Source: Cliona cf. orientalis
Lineage: Eukaryota > Porifera > Demospongiae > Clionaida > Clionaidae
Reading direction: 5' to 3'
Assembly (NCBI GenBank): GCA_963930775.1
Contig: OZ005706.1
Location: 868,001 to 932,000, forward strand
DNA: 64,000 nucleotides
How positions within the stretch are numbered: position 1 is the stretch's first letter; every line of letters starts with the position of its first letter. The notes below the pieces were generated by a model that had not been told where the DNA came from, made no database searches, and worked only from the letters and a program-made list of their open reading frames with translations. Both the position numbers and the translations under genes were made by a program. This document shows, piece by piece, positions 12,601 to 23,100 of this stretch.

Positions 12601-13746
12601 TGATTTTTTATCAAGACAATGTCCAACTTGCTTTCTACAAATGTAGTAGTGAGCATACTTGTATCAGGGTATTGACATCAACATACAGCGGATACACCTA
12701 TAGAATATACATTATACTCTATGCATACTAGTACAAGCTACATACGACAAACACAAAGTCCCAAATGGTCCCTTTTCTCACAGTGGGTCACAATTATTAT
12801 AATCAAGATATCTATGGTAGACATTGTGATATGTTGTAGGAGTGGAGTATTCCATACCTCAACATTAAAAGCACTTACTACTATGGAAATATCATTATAG
12901 AATCTGAATTCACCTGTTTATCTATAATAATGTTATGTGTAGGCAAAATTACTCTGAGGGACCTGAAGGCTTGCAGAATGACTCCAGTATTCTTCAATAC
13001 ATTTGTCAACATTGAGAAGTACCTCGAGTACGAGCAGCGTGACCCTGTGGCTCAAGCGGGCAAGGAGGAGACTGAGGGAATGCAGACTGCCTCAGACTGG
13101 GAGAGATACGCCGCAGAACAGTACGACATACTGCTGCAGGAGGAACAGTACGAACAAGAAGAGTAAGTGAATTTGATACAAGGGAGGGAGGGAGGGAGGG
13201 CCAATATGATATAATTATATTAAGGGATCAAATTTTCGTGATTTAACCAAATAAGTATGATATGTGTGTGTTCATATCAGTAGGATTATGTTTGAATCCT
13301 TTGCAATTTAAAAACAGTCACTAACCTTGCTTGCTGTAACTATGGGTAATGTGTCAGTTTTGTGGCAATAAGTTTTGGCTCTAATTTGTATGGAATGCTC
13401 GCTTGGGTCACATGTACCTTGTGGGGAATGTGCACTAGAGTTCATGAGGCAAGTAATGTGGTTACGAGGCAAATAATGTAGTTATGCTAATTATTTCGAG
13501 TCATGACTCCATCTCCTCTGATTTGGGTCATGCTCTCATACTTCACCTGGTTTGTTTGGCTTCATAAATGATAGAGAAGGAGGGGTATTCCCCGATATTC
13601 CTAGTTAATGAAGATTTCTTATCCCCTAATGGTGTTGAAACCACACTGTATTAATTTTCCTCTCTCTCTCTCTCAGCTTTGAGGAAGTTGATGAAGAAGA
13701 GCTTGGAGATGATGAGAAGGAGATGCTGGTTTATCTCCAACAGTGA
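3289..13746 (+). CDS. PPP2R3: Protein phosphatase 2A regulatory subunit B'' (PR72/PR70/PR130 family)
   Basis: Eleven exons join in phase: 3289-3957, 4184-4327, 6288-6397, 9417-9519, 10358-10432, 10764-11007, 11106-11154, 11335-11433, 12348-12523, 12943-13162, 13677-13746; 652 residues. B'' subunits direct the PP2A core enzyme to substrates in a calcium-dependent way. Residues 1-223 are a Ser/Pro-rich variable head. The conserved core starts with IPRFYFPNGKP and runs to the end. EF-hand loops are visible at about residues 377-388 (DRNWNGRITTSE), 430-441 (DTDHDLVIDAQD) and 507-518 (DIDGDGVLSLFE); the last is fully canonical. The tail ends in an acidic stretch typical of the family. CCATGG at 3287-3292 gives a good start context. 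Introns 3 and 8-9 carry inverted-repeat elements, and several acceptors are preceded by CT microsatellites. Whether it is closer to the PPP2R3A or PPP2R3B side of the family cannot be decided here. Confidence 0.95.
4328..6287 (+). other. PPP2R3 intron 2, nothing else seen
   Basis: This 1.96-kb intron is AT-rich with short AT and CT runs; a CT tract precedes the exon 3 acceptor. No other reading frame or RNA gene is supported. Confidence 0.6.
6525..6628. repeat. (GA)n microsatellite grading into (GGGA)n
   Basis: About 43 uninterrupted GA units are followed by five GGGA/GGAG units. It is strand-asymmetric (purines on the sense strand of PPP2R3). Translated frames through it are Arg-Glu or Ser-Leu repeats and are not genes. 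Confidence 0.97.
9072..9341. mobile_element. MITE-like element, family A copy 1
   Basis: The ends form an inverted repeat: AATAATATGTGACC at 9072-9085 and GGTCACATATTATT at 9328-9341, with further pairing through GAGAAAAGGGACC on the left and GGTCCCTTTTCTC on the right. The 270-bp body has no coding capacity. A second copy with the same termini and similar interior lies at 12544-12799. Non-autonomous DNA transposon is the natural reading; the AATAAT flanks may include target sequence. Confidence 0.8.
11551..12243. mobile_element. 693-bp inverted-repeat element with exon-like interior
   Basis: Terminal inverted repeats of about 40 bp run from 11551 to 11590 and from 12204 to 12243, with only two mismatches. 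The outermost motif ATATGTGACC and the following GAGAAAA resemble the ends of the two family A elements in the same gene, so they are probably related. It sits inside intron 8 of PPP2R3. The interior has ATGGAAAAGAACAAG at about 11884, a donor-like GTTAGT, an acceptor-like CTGTGCAG at about 11966-11973 and a donor-like GTAAGT at about 12067. It may therefore be a transposon that captured gene sequence, or a remnant of an autonomous element. No transposase is recognisable. Confidence 0.75.
12544..12799. mobile_element. MITE-like element, family A copy 2
   Basis: It begins AATAATATGTGACCTGCTAT and ends with the imperfect inverse (GGTCCCTTTTCTCA, then GGGTCACAATTATTA). It shares interior stretches with 9072-9341, such as CAATGTCCAACTTGCTTTCT and the ATACAGCGGATACA block. 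It lies in PPP2R3 intron 9, only 20 bp past the exon 9 donor. Confidence 0.8.
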
Positions 13747-14076
13747 ACTTGGCTCCTTGTTGTTGTATAACTGTACGTCACATGATTTGTGTATCACTTA
13801 CTTATCCGCCAGCTGCTTCAGGCGCAGCATAAAATTAAAAATTTTGTGATTGTGATTATGAGAAAATGACCGACTGTCCCCTTCTAAAGGGAAGATTTAT
13901 TTGATTCTAGTTCTGTGTATTTGAAACTGGTGTTTGTGTTGTGTTGTATTGTGTTTTGTTGATCAGCTACTCTCTGTTGTGTCATGATTTATACTTTTTG
14001 ATCTCATTAATAACAATTGGCATTATTAAAAAGAACATTTCATTATCAATGGATGAATAATTTGGTAATAATATCA

Positions 14077-14082
14077 ATAAAA
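14077..14082 (+). terminator. Polyadenylation signal AATAAA of PPP2R3
   Basis: This canonical hexamer lies about 330 bp after the PPP2R3 stop codon and only 28 bp before the stop codon of the convergent glycosidase gene (14110). The two 3'UTRs should therefore overlap in antisense. Confidence 0.6.
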
Positions 14083-14109
14083 GTGTGATAATATTATTAT
14101 TATGGTGTT

Positions 14110-17100
14110 TCATTTTAAGACGATATTCACCAGACCATCTTTGGTGCTCCTAATCCAGAGTACGTGCTGCTCTTGATCATAGCTGTAGCCTGCAGGACTG
14201 TTGTCCTTGACCAACTCCTGCCAGCTGGCTTGAGGCTGGAGTGACTCGCGAGGGCTGCTCACATTCACAGGAGTACCTACAAATTATCATGAATATCACA
14301 ATATCTGTTCAGGGAGCTCAAGTAATAATAATCAAATAATACAGGATCATCAATAATAATTAAAATTTTTTTATTATTGCTGGTTCTTTGGTATCTGACT
14401 AGTTTCATAATGGATCAATACACTATTCTCTATGACATTGTATGATCATGCACTTTAGATGATCTATAATAGTATAGTCCCTAGGGAGGGAAAATCCGCT
14501 GGAATTCTTGAACTCTAATTCAATCCCTGTCTGTACTTTCTTTGATCTGAATAGCTTGAATTTCACTAAGTACAGTCCCGATTCTATAGCTATGTTCAAT
14601 CATTAGTATTAACTTTGATAGATAGAGGGGTTCTGCTGTTACTGGAATGCTACAGAATGCATAACACTGTAGTGCTTTCACACGTGGAATGGTACACTAT
14701 GACATGAACTGCACGTTGTAAGGATTATTCTTATGTAATAATTTGTACTGCATGTTACTATAAATACTACAACTCGAAATGTTGAGACGAAAACCTTCTA
14801 GTTGATTTGATTAGTATATAGGGGGATCTCTCGATAAGCATTAATAATAATAGTATTATTATTACATCAACGTGACCAATCAGAAGAAGTCGCTAAGCGA
14901 CATGACATACTTCAGCTCATCAGACTAAACAACATAATGCAATTATTCCAACAAATTTCCATCTTAGTATTGTATAGTTTGTATACAAACAGAAGTACTA
15001 GGAGTCTCTAGTGTCACAACAAAATTCTTTATTTATCAGACGGAATCTAAAATTTAAAAGAGCACTTGGCAGATCTCTTAAAATCAAAAATCAACCACGG
15101 GTGGGGGAGGTGGATAATGAATACGTGGTCAAATATAATTATACAGCTGCCTCTCCAAAAATTTAGCTATATATAGGCTCTTAAATAGTATTCCCTAGAA
15201 AGAGAATAGCACAGCTCACCTTCAATAGCCCATGGTCCTGCTACTTGGATGATGAACACCGAGTCACCAGTTCCCGGACCGCTGGTGATGGTTAGATTCA
15301 GCAACTTCCTGTAGTCTGGACTGCTTCTGTTGAGGTGATAGGTGAACCCATCCCACGTACTCCCAGCTGCACTGAAGTCCAAGTCAGCAAACACCCAGGC
15401 ATAACGCAAATACTGCAATAGCCATAGAAAAAAATATATATTATGATAGCAGCACAACTCCATACTCAGCAGCTCTATAATGAAGCAAGTGTCTTGGCTC
15501 TTATAGTTGTTATGCCTGAGATCAAATGTGATTATTAATCGTACTATTGTTTATATTTCTTACTTCTAGCTTCTTCATGGTGATGACAGATTCATTGGTG
15601 GCAGTGTTAAGCGTCTGTATCCTAGGGTCCATCACCGGGATGATGCTCCCAGCCTTAACGAAGAGGGGCACACTGTCAAGAGGGGCCTCTACTGTCATTG
15701 ACCTGATCGAGATAATAATAATGAATAAGCTGCACAGATCTTCTAACTCTCTTACCCTCCTCCACCATAATATTCACCAAATCCAATTCTGAATCTTCCA
15801 TCACTTTCATCATACTGGTAACACCACAGCAAATTGAATTAGCAACATGCTACTTAGTATAATATTATTATATCCATTACTTTGAAGTTAGACCAGACGT
15901 CAAGCCATCTGGATCCAAAGTCAGAGCTGTACACTGGCAGGTAGACATTCCACTTTGTCACTCCTCTGTCCACTACAGGAGCTGTCAGGAACCTGTCACC
16001 AAACATGAACTGCACACACGAAAAAATATTTGAACACTGGTGAACCCGTTAACAGCCTTACACTTAATACCTGCTGACATTGATCGATGGCTTGAGAATC
16101 GTACCAAAAATTGAGAAGGTGATGTTGCATAAGAGGTAAGCCAGTCTAGTTATTATTAATGAGAGAATCAGTCACACCTCAGCGACCTGACACCTCTTTT
16201 TTACCTGATGGGCAATGTGAGCCTGGGTATAGATGTAAGGAAATAGCTGTGTCCTGAATTTGGCAAATTTTCTCCAGATGGCAGTCCCACCCGGGAAGTC
16301 AAAGATGTGGCTCTTCTTGCCAGTGCCCTTTCCCCCGCCCTGCTCATGCATCAGACCACTCACTGCCCCAGCAGCTGTCCACCTAGACCACAGCTCCAGG
16401 TCCGGTACCGGATCCACATACCACTCAAATCCTCCTGGATGCATACATGAAACAGTGATATGGGTGTACATATCATACATGTAAGCATAAGTATAGCCAT
16501 TTCTCATGCAAGTGCATGATTAGTGGGAGGTGGGGTGGCTTGCATCAATTATATTACAAACCAATATCTGAGCCAGAGAATGGCATTCCTGTGAGTCCGA
16601 TAGTAAGACTGGCAGTAATCTGGGCTGGAAGACCACTAGCATAGCTCCTGTAATTATCATCATAATTATTTAGAAGAAAAGTAACACTAGCATGAGTTTA
16701 CCAGTCAGATGAAGGATCTCCAGTCCAGTGTGCCCAGGTATACTGCTGCGAGCCAGTATAGCTTGACCTCACGTAGAAGATGAAGTCTGGAGCATAGGAT
16801 TGATTGTGATCCGATGTTGAAGTCAACAAGTCAAAGGCAGCTTTTTGATACAAGAGCGGAAACCTATTGTGCATCTCGAGTCCTTGAAGGTGTATGTGCG
16901 TATAATTAAATTTGTGTGTGTTAGTGTGTGTTTGAAAGACGAGAAAAGATGGTGACTTTATCCACTGCCCATATAATTTACAAGCACCCGAGTAGCTATT
17001 AGGATTAGCCATAGGTATATATATATACCTGAGGTGCCATCATGTGAAACAGAGTCAGAAGGTGTATACTCTCCATAGTCGTACATCCAACCGTGGAATT

Positions 17101-19205
17101 TGAGGTCAACTGCCCTTTGCAGCTGAGTCTGATACCACTTCACTGCTTCAGGATTTGTGAAGTCTACTTGTGACACGTAAAAGTTTCTGTAACACAAACA
17201 TGCACATCTGGCTTAAAATGCTGATGTGCCTAAATTCGGTTCTTACAATAATACTGAGGCTACTTACCCAGCTGCAATGTAAGTGTAGTTGTAAGGCTTG
17301 CCATCTTTGGTCTTCAGTAGATATTCATTGGCCATTGCTTCATTGTAGAGTTCTGAGTAGCTAGTGTCCAGCATTGCATTAAAGTAGCACGTGTTCTGTA
17401 GAATATAGGCAGCTTCAGATAAATGACCTAAAATGGTTTCAATACCGAATTGTTTAACCTTGACTCCTAAGCTCAGTAGCTTTTCATTCTCTGCCTGCAA
17501 ATTGGAATAAAAATTAGTGCCACTGTATTATTAAGAAATGACGCTTGAGCTTGCTCACCTTCAGCGAAGCCTCTGACCCTCTCTCGGCTCCTTTGGGAAA
17601 GAAGTGGACAGTTTGAATGGAGTGGGAACAGGGAATGTCGTACTTGAAGAAAAATTCACTGAATGAAACAAGAATGATGGTCAACCTTTAGAAATACTAT
17701 ACAATTCTAGCTATGCATCTACGCTATCAAGAATCGATTGTCCTTGTTTCAAATTTATGGTTCTTATAACTTACGCTGCTCTCTCTGAGCCACTAACATT
17801 ATCCTCTTCTGATGTAAACTGATTCCAAGGACTGAGCTAGAGATGTTAAAAAAATTATAATGTTGCCACAATCAAACCAGTGATGTGATGGTATTATGCT
17901 TCTTACCTCCCAAGGTGGGGGGATAAGAGATCTACCATTCTTGTCAATAATCATTGAGAATGTTTCCTGCATGTATTATTGACCGAGATCACAGGCTATC
18001 ATTTGTCAGCATCATGCATGTGTATATGTGTATACATGCCTCTCTTCTTTGCTAACCCTGGGGTTGGAGCCCATAAAGAAAATAATGTCCAGTGCATTGG
18101 TCTCTTGCTCAAGCTTCATAATACCCTTTGTCTCCTTCGCCAGATCAAACACAGTTCTGTATAATAAGATCGATCGAGAATAGCTGCATGATATAGCGTG
18201 TGTTCAACTATACATGGCTTGTGCTATTATACCTGTAGAAGGTGTCCATTTGAATGCCATACCCTTTTGAAGATATCATTACTGGCATTGGACAGTAGGT
18301 AGACTCCTCTCCTTTAGGTACCTACAGAAAGGGAGAGAGAGAGAATCGAAAGGTTGATGGTCAGTATAAAATTTACCCTGAGTTTCCATTTGTCTGGATC
18401 AAAGACACCAAGACTGAAGGAGCCATCCTCAAGCCACGAGCCCACACGGTGTCCTCGTTGATTGCAGTCACCAAATCTCTCACCAAATCCATAAAATTTC
18501 TCGTCCTCAGGCGTCTCAAAGCCAATAGCCATACGATTGCTGGAGAGAGAGTAAAGTTCACCAAAAATAATAGAAACTAAAAAATTTACCTATCATTTGC
18601 CTTTCCCCCCACAACCTTAGCATGCATAGAGAACTGTCGGTCCTTAAAATCAGTGAAATTGATCAGCAGCTGTCTCTTTTGAGGATCAGTGGTGTCAACT
18701 AACAGACTAACGGAATCATTCTGGTCTGCAATGAACCTCTTTACAACATTCTCAGCGTGGTACCACTCCACTATCAAGCCTAGGCGAAAGAGGTAGCCTT
18801 CATAGTAGTGGAAATACTCTCCGTCCCATTTACCAAAACCCTGCATCGAAGAGAATTAAATAATAATTAGAGAAAATATGATAGGGGTATGTACAGCTAA
18901 AGCCTACCAATCTGTGACTATCTTGGCTTGACTCTGACAAGATGATCTTTTGAGGACTAGAAGATCTGTCCACAACGTCCATGCGCCATGGGGAAGTGTA
19001 GACGACCACCTCCAGCTGACCAAATGTGATGTTCATGTGATCAGAACCATCCTGTACAGCCAAGAAATGTTATATTTTATAGCTAGTGGATTTCTAGACT
19101 CTAAATTCTATGAACATTCACCTTGATAGAGAATTGGGTAGACAATGTGAAAGTAGCACCGAGAAATACGACAAACGATAAGACTCCAGCCCCTATGTTC
19201 GCCAT
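14110..19205 (-). CDS. Secreted glycoside hydrolase family 31 (alpha-glycosidase), YihQ-like motif
   Basis: Twenty-one exons join in phase to 877 residues: 19205-19122, 19051-18908, 18840-18590, 18539-18377, 18321-18233, 18156-18057, 17966-17907, 17836-17775, 17658-17559, 17494-17459, 17395-17268, 17186-17029, 16882-16702, 16647-16562, 16434-16205, 16145-16071, 16009-15881, 15814-15756, 15702-15564, 15412-15220, 14276-14110. Residues 1-25 are a hydrophobic signal peptide, so the enzyme should act in the secretory pathway, lysosome or outside the cell. GH31 enzymes cleave alpha-linked sugars by a retaining mechanism. The nucleophile is Asp at about 442 in HGWMYDYGEYTPSD; the acid/base is Asp at about 514 in HWTGDPSSDW after RSSYTGSQ. 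GSDIGG and the C-terminal APVVDRG / PLFVKAGSIIP beta-domain blocks are also typical. The WMxDxGEY nucleophile motif and VDFTNPEAV resemble the bacterial sulfoquinovosidase branch (YihQ) more than classical lysosomal alpha-glucosidase (WxDMNE). The substrate cannot be stated: the sulfonate-binding residues of YihQ are not evident. Confidence 0.92.
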
Positions 19206-19502
19206 GACGCTTGCTGCCTTGCGCTTGGCATGTATGCAGCATCAAAATGGGTGGGGCTCGTACATGCAGGCATGTGGGCGTGGCTACGGGCATTAAGGCG
19301 CATGCGCACAAAATGCACGACTTCCGATGCGGTCCGTGCCTTTTCAAAGCAGCCCATTGGTCAACTAAAAGTGATCCTCCTTACATTCATGAGCGATTGC
19401 GCGCGAAATCGAACTTCTATAAAGCACACCCAGTTTTTTCATGTGGTCATTCTGATTGATTCTCTTGAAAGGTGCAGGAAGCTTCAACTTTTGTGAAACA
19501 CT
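19206..19502. promoter_or_regulatory. Shared divergent promoter, GH31 / histone H2A
   Basis: 297 bp separate the two start codons. On the H2A side a TATA box (TATAAA, 19418-19423) and an inverted CCAAT (ATTGG, 19356-19360) are well placed for a replication-dependent histone gene. No equally clear TATA element faces the glycosidase gene. Confidence 0.65.
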
Positions 19503-19886
19503 ATGTCTGGACGTGGAAAAGGAGGCAAGGCTCGTGCCAAGGCCAAGACTCGCTCTGCTCGCGCAGGACTCCAGTTCCCTGTTGGACGTGTCCACCGTCT
19601 TCTCCGCCAGGGCAACTACGCCGAGCGTATCGGAGCCGGCGCCCCAGTCTACCTGGCCGCCGTGATGGAGTACCTAGCCGCTGAGATTCTCGAGCTGGCT
19701 GGCAACGCCGCCCGTGACAACAAGAAGCAGAGGATCAACCCCAGGCATCTCCAGCTGGCCATCAGGAACGACGAAGAGCTGAACAAGCTTCTATCGGGAG
19801 TGACCATCGCCCAGGGAGGTGTCCTGCCCAACATCCAGGCTGTTCTTCTCCCCAAGAAGCACTCCTCTGGAAAGAAGGGAGAGTAA
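19503..19886 (+). CDS. H2A: Histone H2A, canonical replication-dependent type
   Basis: One intronless frame of 127 residues, full length for H2A. It starts [20 protein letters not shown] and contains the fold signatures [15 protein letters not shown], the acidic-patch segment around NDEELNKLL and the docking end [16 protein letters not shown]. The tail SSGKKGE lacks the SQ-E/D motif of H2A.X, and the sequence is not of H2A.Z type. Codon use is GC-rich compared with neighbouring DNA, as expected for a highly expressed histone. A TATA box upstream and a stem-loop just after the stop mark it as a cell-cycle regulated gene. No other histone gene is in the window, so it is isolated or at the edge of a dispersed set. 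Confidence 0.98.
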   Translation: MSGRGKGGKARAKAKTRSARAGLQFPVGRVHRLLRQGNYAERIGAGAPVYLAAVMEYLAAEILELAGNAARDNKKQRINPRHLQLAIRNDEELNKLLSGVTIAQGGVLPNIQAVLLPKKHSSGKKGE

Positions 19887-19933
19887 ACTGTTCATCTGTT
19901 CTACGAACCTTTTTTTTTAACCCACCCCCAACC

Positions 19934-19949
19934 GGCTTTTCTCAAAGCC
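19934..19949 (+). terminator. Histone mRNA 3' stem-loop
   Basis: GGCTTT-TCTC-AAAGCC forms a 6-bp stem with a 4-nt loop, 48 nt after the H2A stop and followed by ACCACC, closely matching the metazoan histone stem-loop bound by SLBP. Transcripts would end just after it without a poly(A) tail. Confidence 0.93.
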
Positions 19950-20197
19950 ACCACCGTCACAAAAGACCACCACCTTGTGTTGACTGCAGGCTGTTAAGTG
20001 CAGTTCTTTGTTAGTCTGGCCATTGATGATATAGCACAGACACAGCCCCTTGTGAACGCCAGACTAGTTCTTTGTATGAAAAATAATTATTGACTCGGTT
20101 CCTGGATCCAGCAAATCATTAATTTTGTATAATATTGTTAAAATTTGATTATAATTAGGACATGATTGGAATAAAACACAGCAAATGCATAATCGGT

Positions 20198-23100
20198 TCA
20201 ATTACTCAAACGAGGAACAAGTTTCAATAGTGACTCATAGACGTTTGTGAACTGCAGAAAATTTTTGGTAAAACAGGTAAAGGTCGCCAATCCCCCCAAA
20301 CATGTACATTGTTAACATGTAAGATGATAATAATATTATGCAACACCTGTTTAGTGTGAAAGTGATGGCTATACACTCCTTGTTCTTGAGAGTCCCGGTA
20401 TCGAACTGTCACCGTGGACCTCTCCTTGTTGCACTCGATCTCGGTCACATGATCATTCCAGAGTCGTGATGTGATACTTTCATCGGGAAAACGACGAAGA
20501 ATGAGAGCTTCACTTGTGATCTAAGAGTGAAGAGGCAGTGTATCATTTGAAGTATGCCAGCAATAATTAATTTTTAAGCTTAAGGTGATCACAACCCTAG
20601 TTGTATCAGGCTTACATTGAAAATAATATATTAGAAGGCTTGGGGAATATATTATATTATTATACAAGATGGAGGCTAGCATGAAGGCGACTCACCTGCA
20701 GCTTGTAGACGGGAGCTACAACATTGATGCCATAGTGGACGATGTAGGAAATGGTGGGATGGACCTCGCTGTAGAGCGTCAGCAGTCCAAGGCTACTCAG
20801 ATCAAGCTCTGTAGAGGCCTACAGGTTCAGTAAAATTAATACACACACACGAGCATTTCAAGGACTCTAAATAATAATGAGTTAGCACACATCGATAAAA
20901 TGGAGACTTGAGAATGAAGCTATTATGCTTGTATACATATTGAAGCTGCTTAGCCATGTGAACATGTCACCCTAGCCCTCCTTCTTACATTTTGTTCTAT
21001 ATACTTGAGAGTCTGTTGTAGCAGTTTCTCCTCCGAAGTAGCCAGCCTGATCCTGGCTGCAAATCGGTGGATCAACATGGCTGTCTCCTCACGACTCAGG
21101 CCCACCATGAGCATGAAGACGAGCAGGTCATGGAGGATGATGCTCAGAAGGTTGTCCTCCTCGAGACCAAACTCATGCTTCTCTTTCTCAGGTAGCGTGT
21201 TGTATCTGCCATAGTGAGTGAGTGTGTGTGAGTGTCACAGTAGTGTAGGTGCCATGTCTTATGTAACAAAACTGTATACACAGTACACAATGTCATGTAA
21301 ATTAACAGCACACAAACGCAAGCTGTTACAATAATATTGTTCTTGGTGTATACAGAAACACGAAAAGGTTACTACAGTATACAGTTGCAAGTACACTTGA
21401 GAGAAGGAAGTAGTCCCCCTACCCACCGAAATAAACATTTTTATAATTATGTATTATAATATGCAGCCATTCACCTCGTATAAAGTTCGGTTGTCTTCTC
21501 ATTCCATCCTAGCTGGTTCCTGTCGGTGGATATCACAGCCATGAACAGAATGTCCCAGAACTTCTTCTCCAACAGAAAAGCCTTTGCATTTCCCATAGAT
21601 CTCATCAGCTCCCTGTAGAGGAACACGCACCCAGCCACCTGATGGTCAGTCTCACTCGGACGATAGACTCTCGGGCTAGCCAGCAGTTCAAGAAGAAGCT
21701 GGTGACTCGGTGAGACAGCTCTTCCCTTTCGAAGTGGACTGCCCCTGGCCAGCTGCTCGCTGGGAGTCAATTTGGTTCTTTGTACTCCCCCTCCCCCTTC
21801 TCGTCTGTGGGTGGGGTCAGAGAGATGACTGTTGGCGAGCAATTGATGGAGTTGGTGCAGCTGTACTGGCTCTGCTAAAGGGGGTGTGGCTATGGGATGG
21901 GCTCTGGGAAGCCTACCGTTGTTGATGTTGTTGCTAGTGCTCTCCATTTCACCACCAGGAATGGAAAATGCTGACGATGCACTTCCGATGGTGCGAACGG
22001 GTGAGCCATCGAGACGGCTGTGGGTCACGTTCGATAGAGGATCTTCAAACTCGATACTCTGTTCAGAATTTTCAACTATACCTTGTGTGGGAGGAGACAG
22101 TGGTGATGGCTTGTCTTTCCTTCCACCACCATCTGGTTCACCATTAGCGGCAAAATCACAGCTGTTGCCAGTCAAAGGGCTCTCCTCTTTCAGCTGCGCC
22201 ATGCGGTGAACTTCAGCCGGATCTAAGTCTAGACCACTACTGCCATTTTCTTCCTTCTCCTCTGACGGTTCCTTCTTAGTACTTCCTCCATCATACTCCT
22301 CCTCCACGTTTGATCCCACCACACTCTCCATCTCAAAAACCGGTTTCTTTTGTGCGGGTGATTTAGCGGCATCTTCTGTGCCAAAGAGGGAGGAGAAGAA
22401 CCCGCCACCTGTCTTCTGTTTCGGCGGGGGGAGGTGGATGCTGAATGCCAAGCGAAGGATGAGAAAGACAGAGAAAATGGAGGCCTCTGAGTCCTTCTGT
22501 AGCTCTTCCTCGACAAACTGAAGGAGATACTTCAAGAGCTCTTGAAGCCCCTTGAATACTGCTTTAGTTGTGGCCTAAAATATATAGAACACACATCATG
22601 GTTTAATTTTTGCTAAATCAGCTGTCAGTTAACTGAGAACACATGACCATAATATAGATAAAATTATTATAGATTATGTATATTTTCTGTAATCTATTAC
22701 ATTTAGAATGAATACAATAGGAGGCTTCAGCTGTTCTTCCTAGGTCATCAGCTATAACAGAGCTATTCATTGTTTGGCAACCTACTATCCTTTTTCAGGG
22801 AAGCCCATTCTCCTGCCAGTCACAACCTTACTACTCCCGTGCGTACCCTCCTACCATACTGGCATCCAGCTGCCACCAAACATAGTATATACACCCTAAT
22901 ATAGATGGCACATGTACTATATCAGCAGGTGTTCAAAAGCTACCATTTTTAGGGTACTCTTCAATCCAACCTTCTGAATATACAAAGCCAAAAAGCTTAG
23001 TTTGTGTAGGCCTTCTCCTCATGAATAATGATAATATTATGTATACATACCACATGTGCTATTTGAGGTTCCGTTGCCATGACTAACTCGTCTGGTTGTC

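Noticed and set aside
16702..17186. Naming the GH31 protein a sulfoquinovosidase outright
   Set aside because: The catalytic motifs resemble that branch, but I could not identify the sulfonate-binding residues. The substrate is left open.
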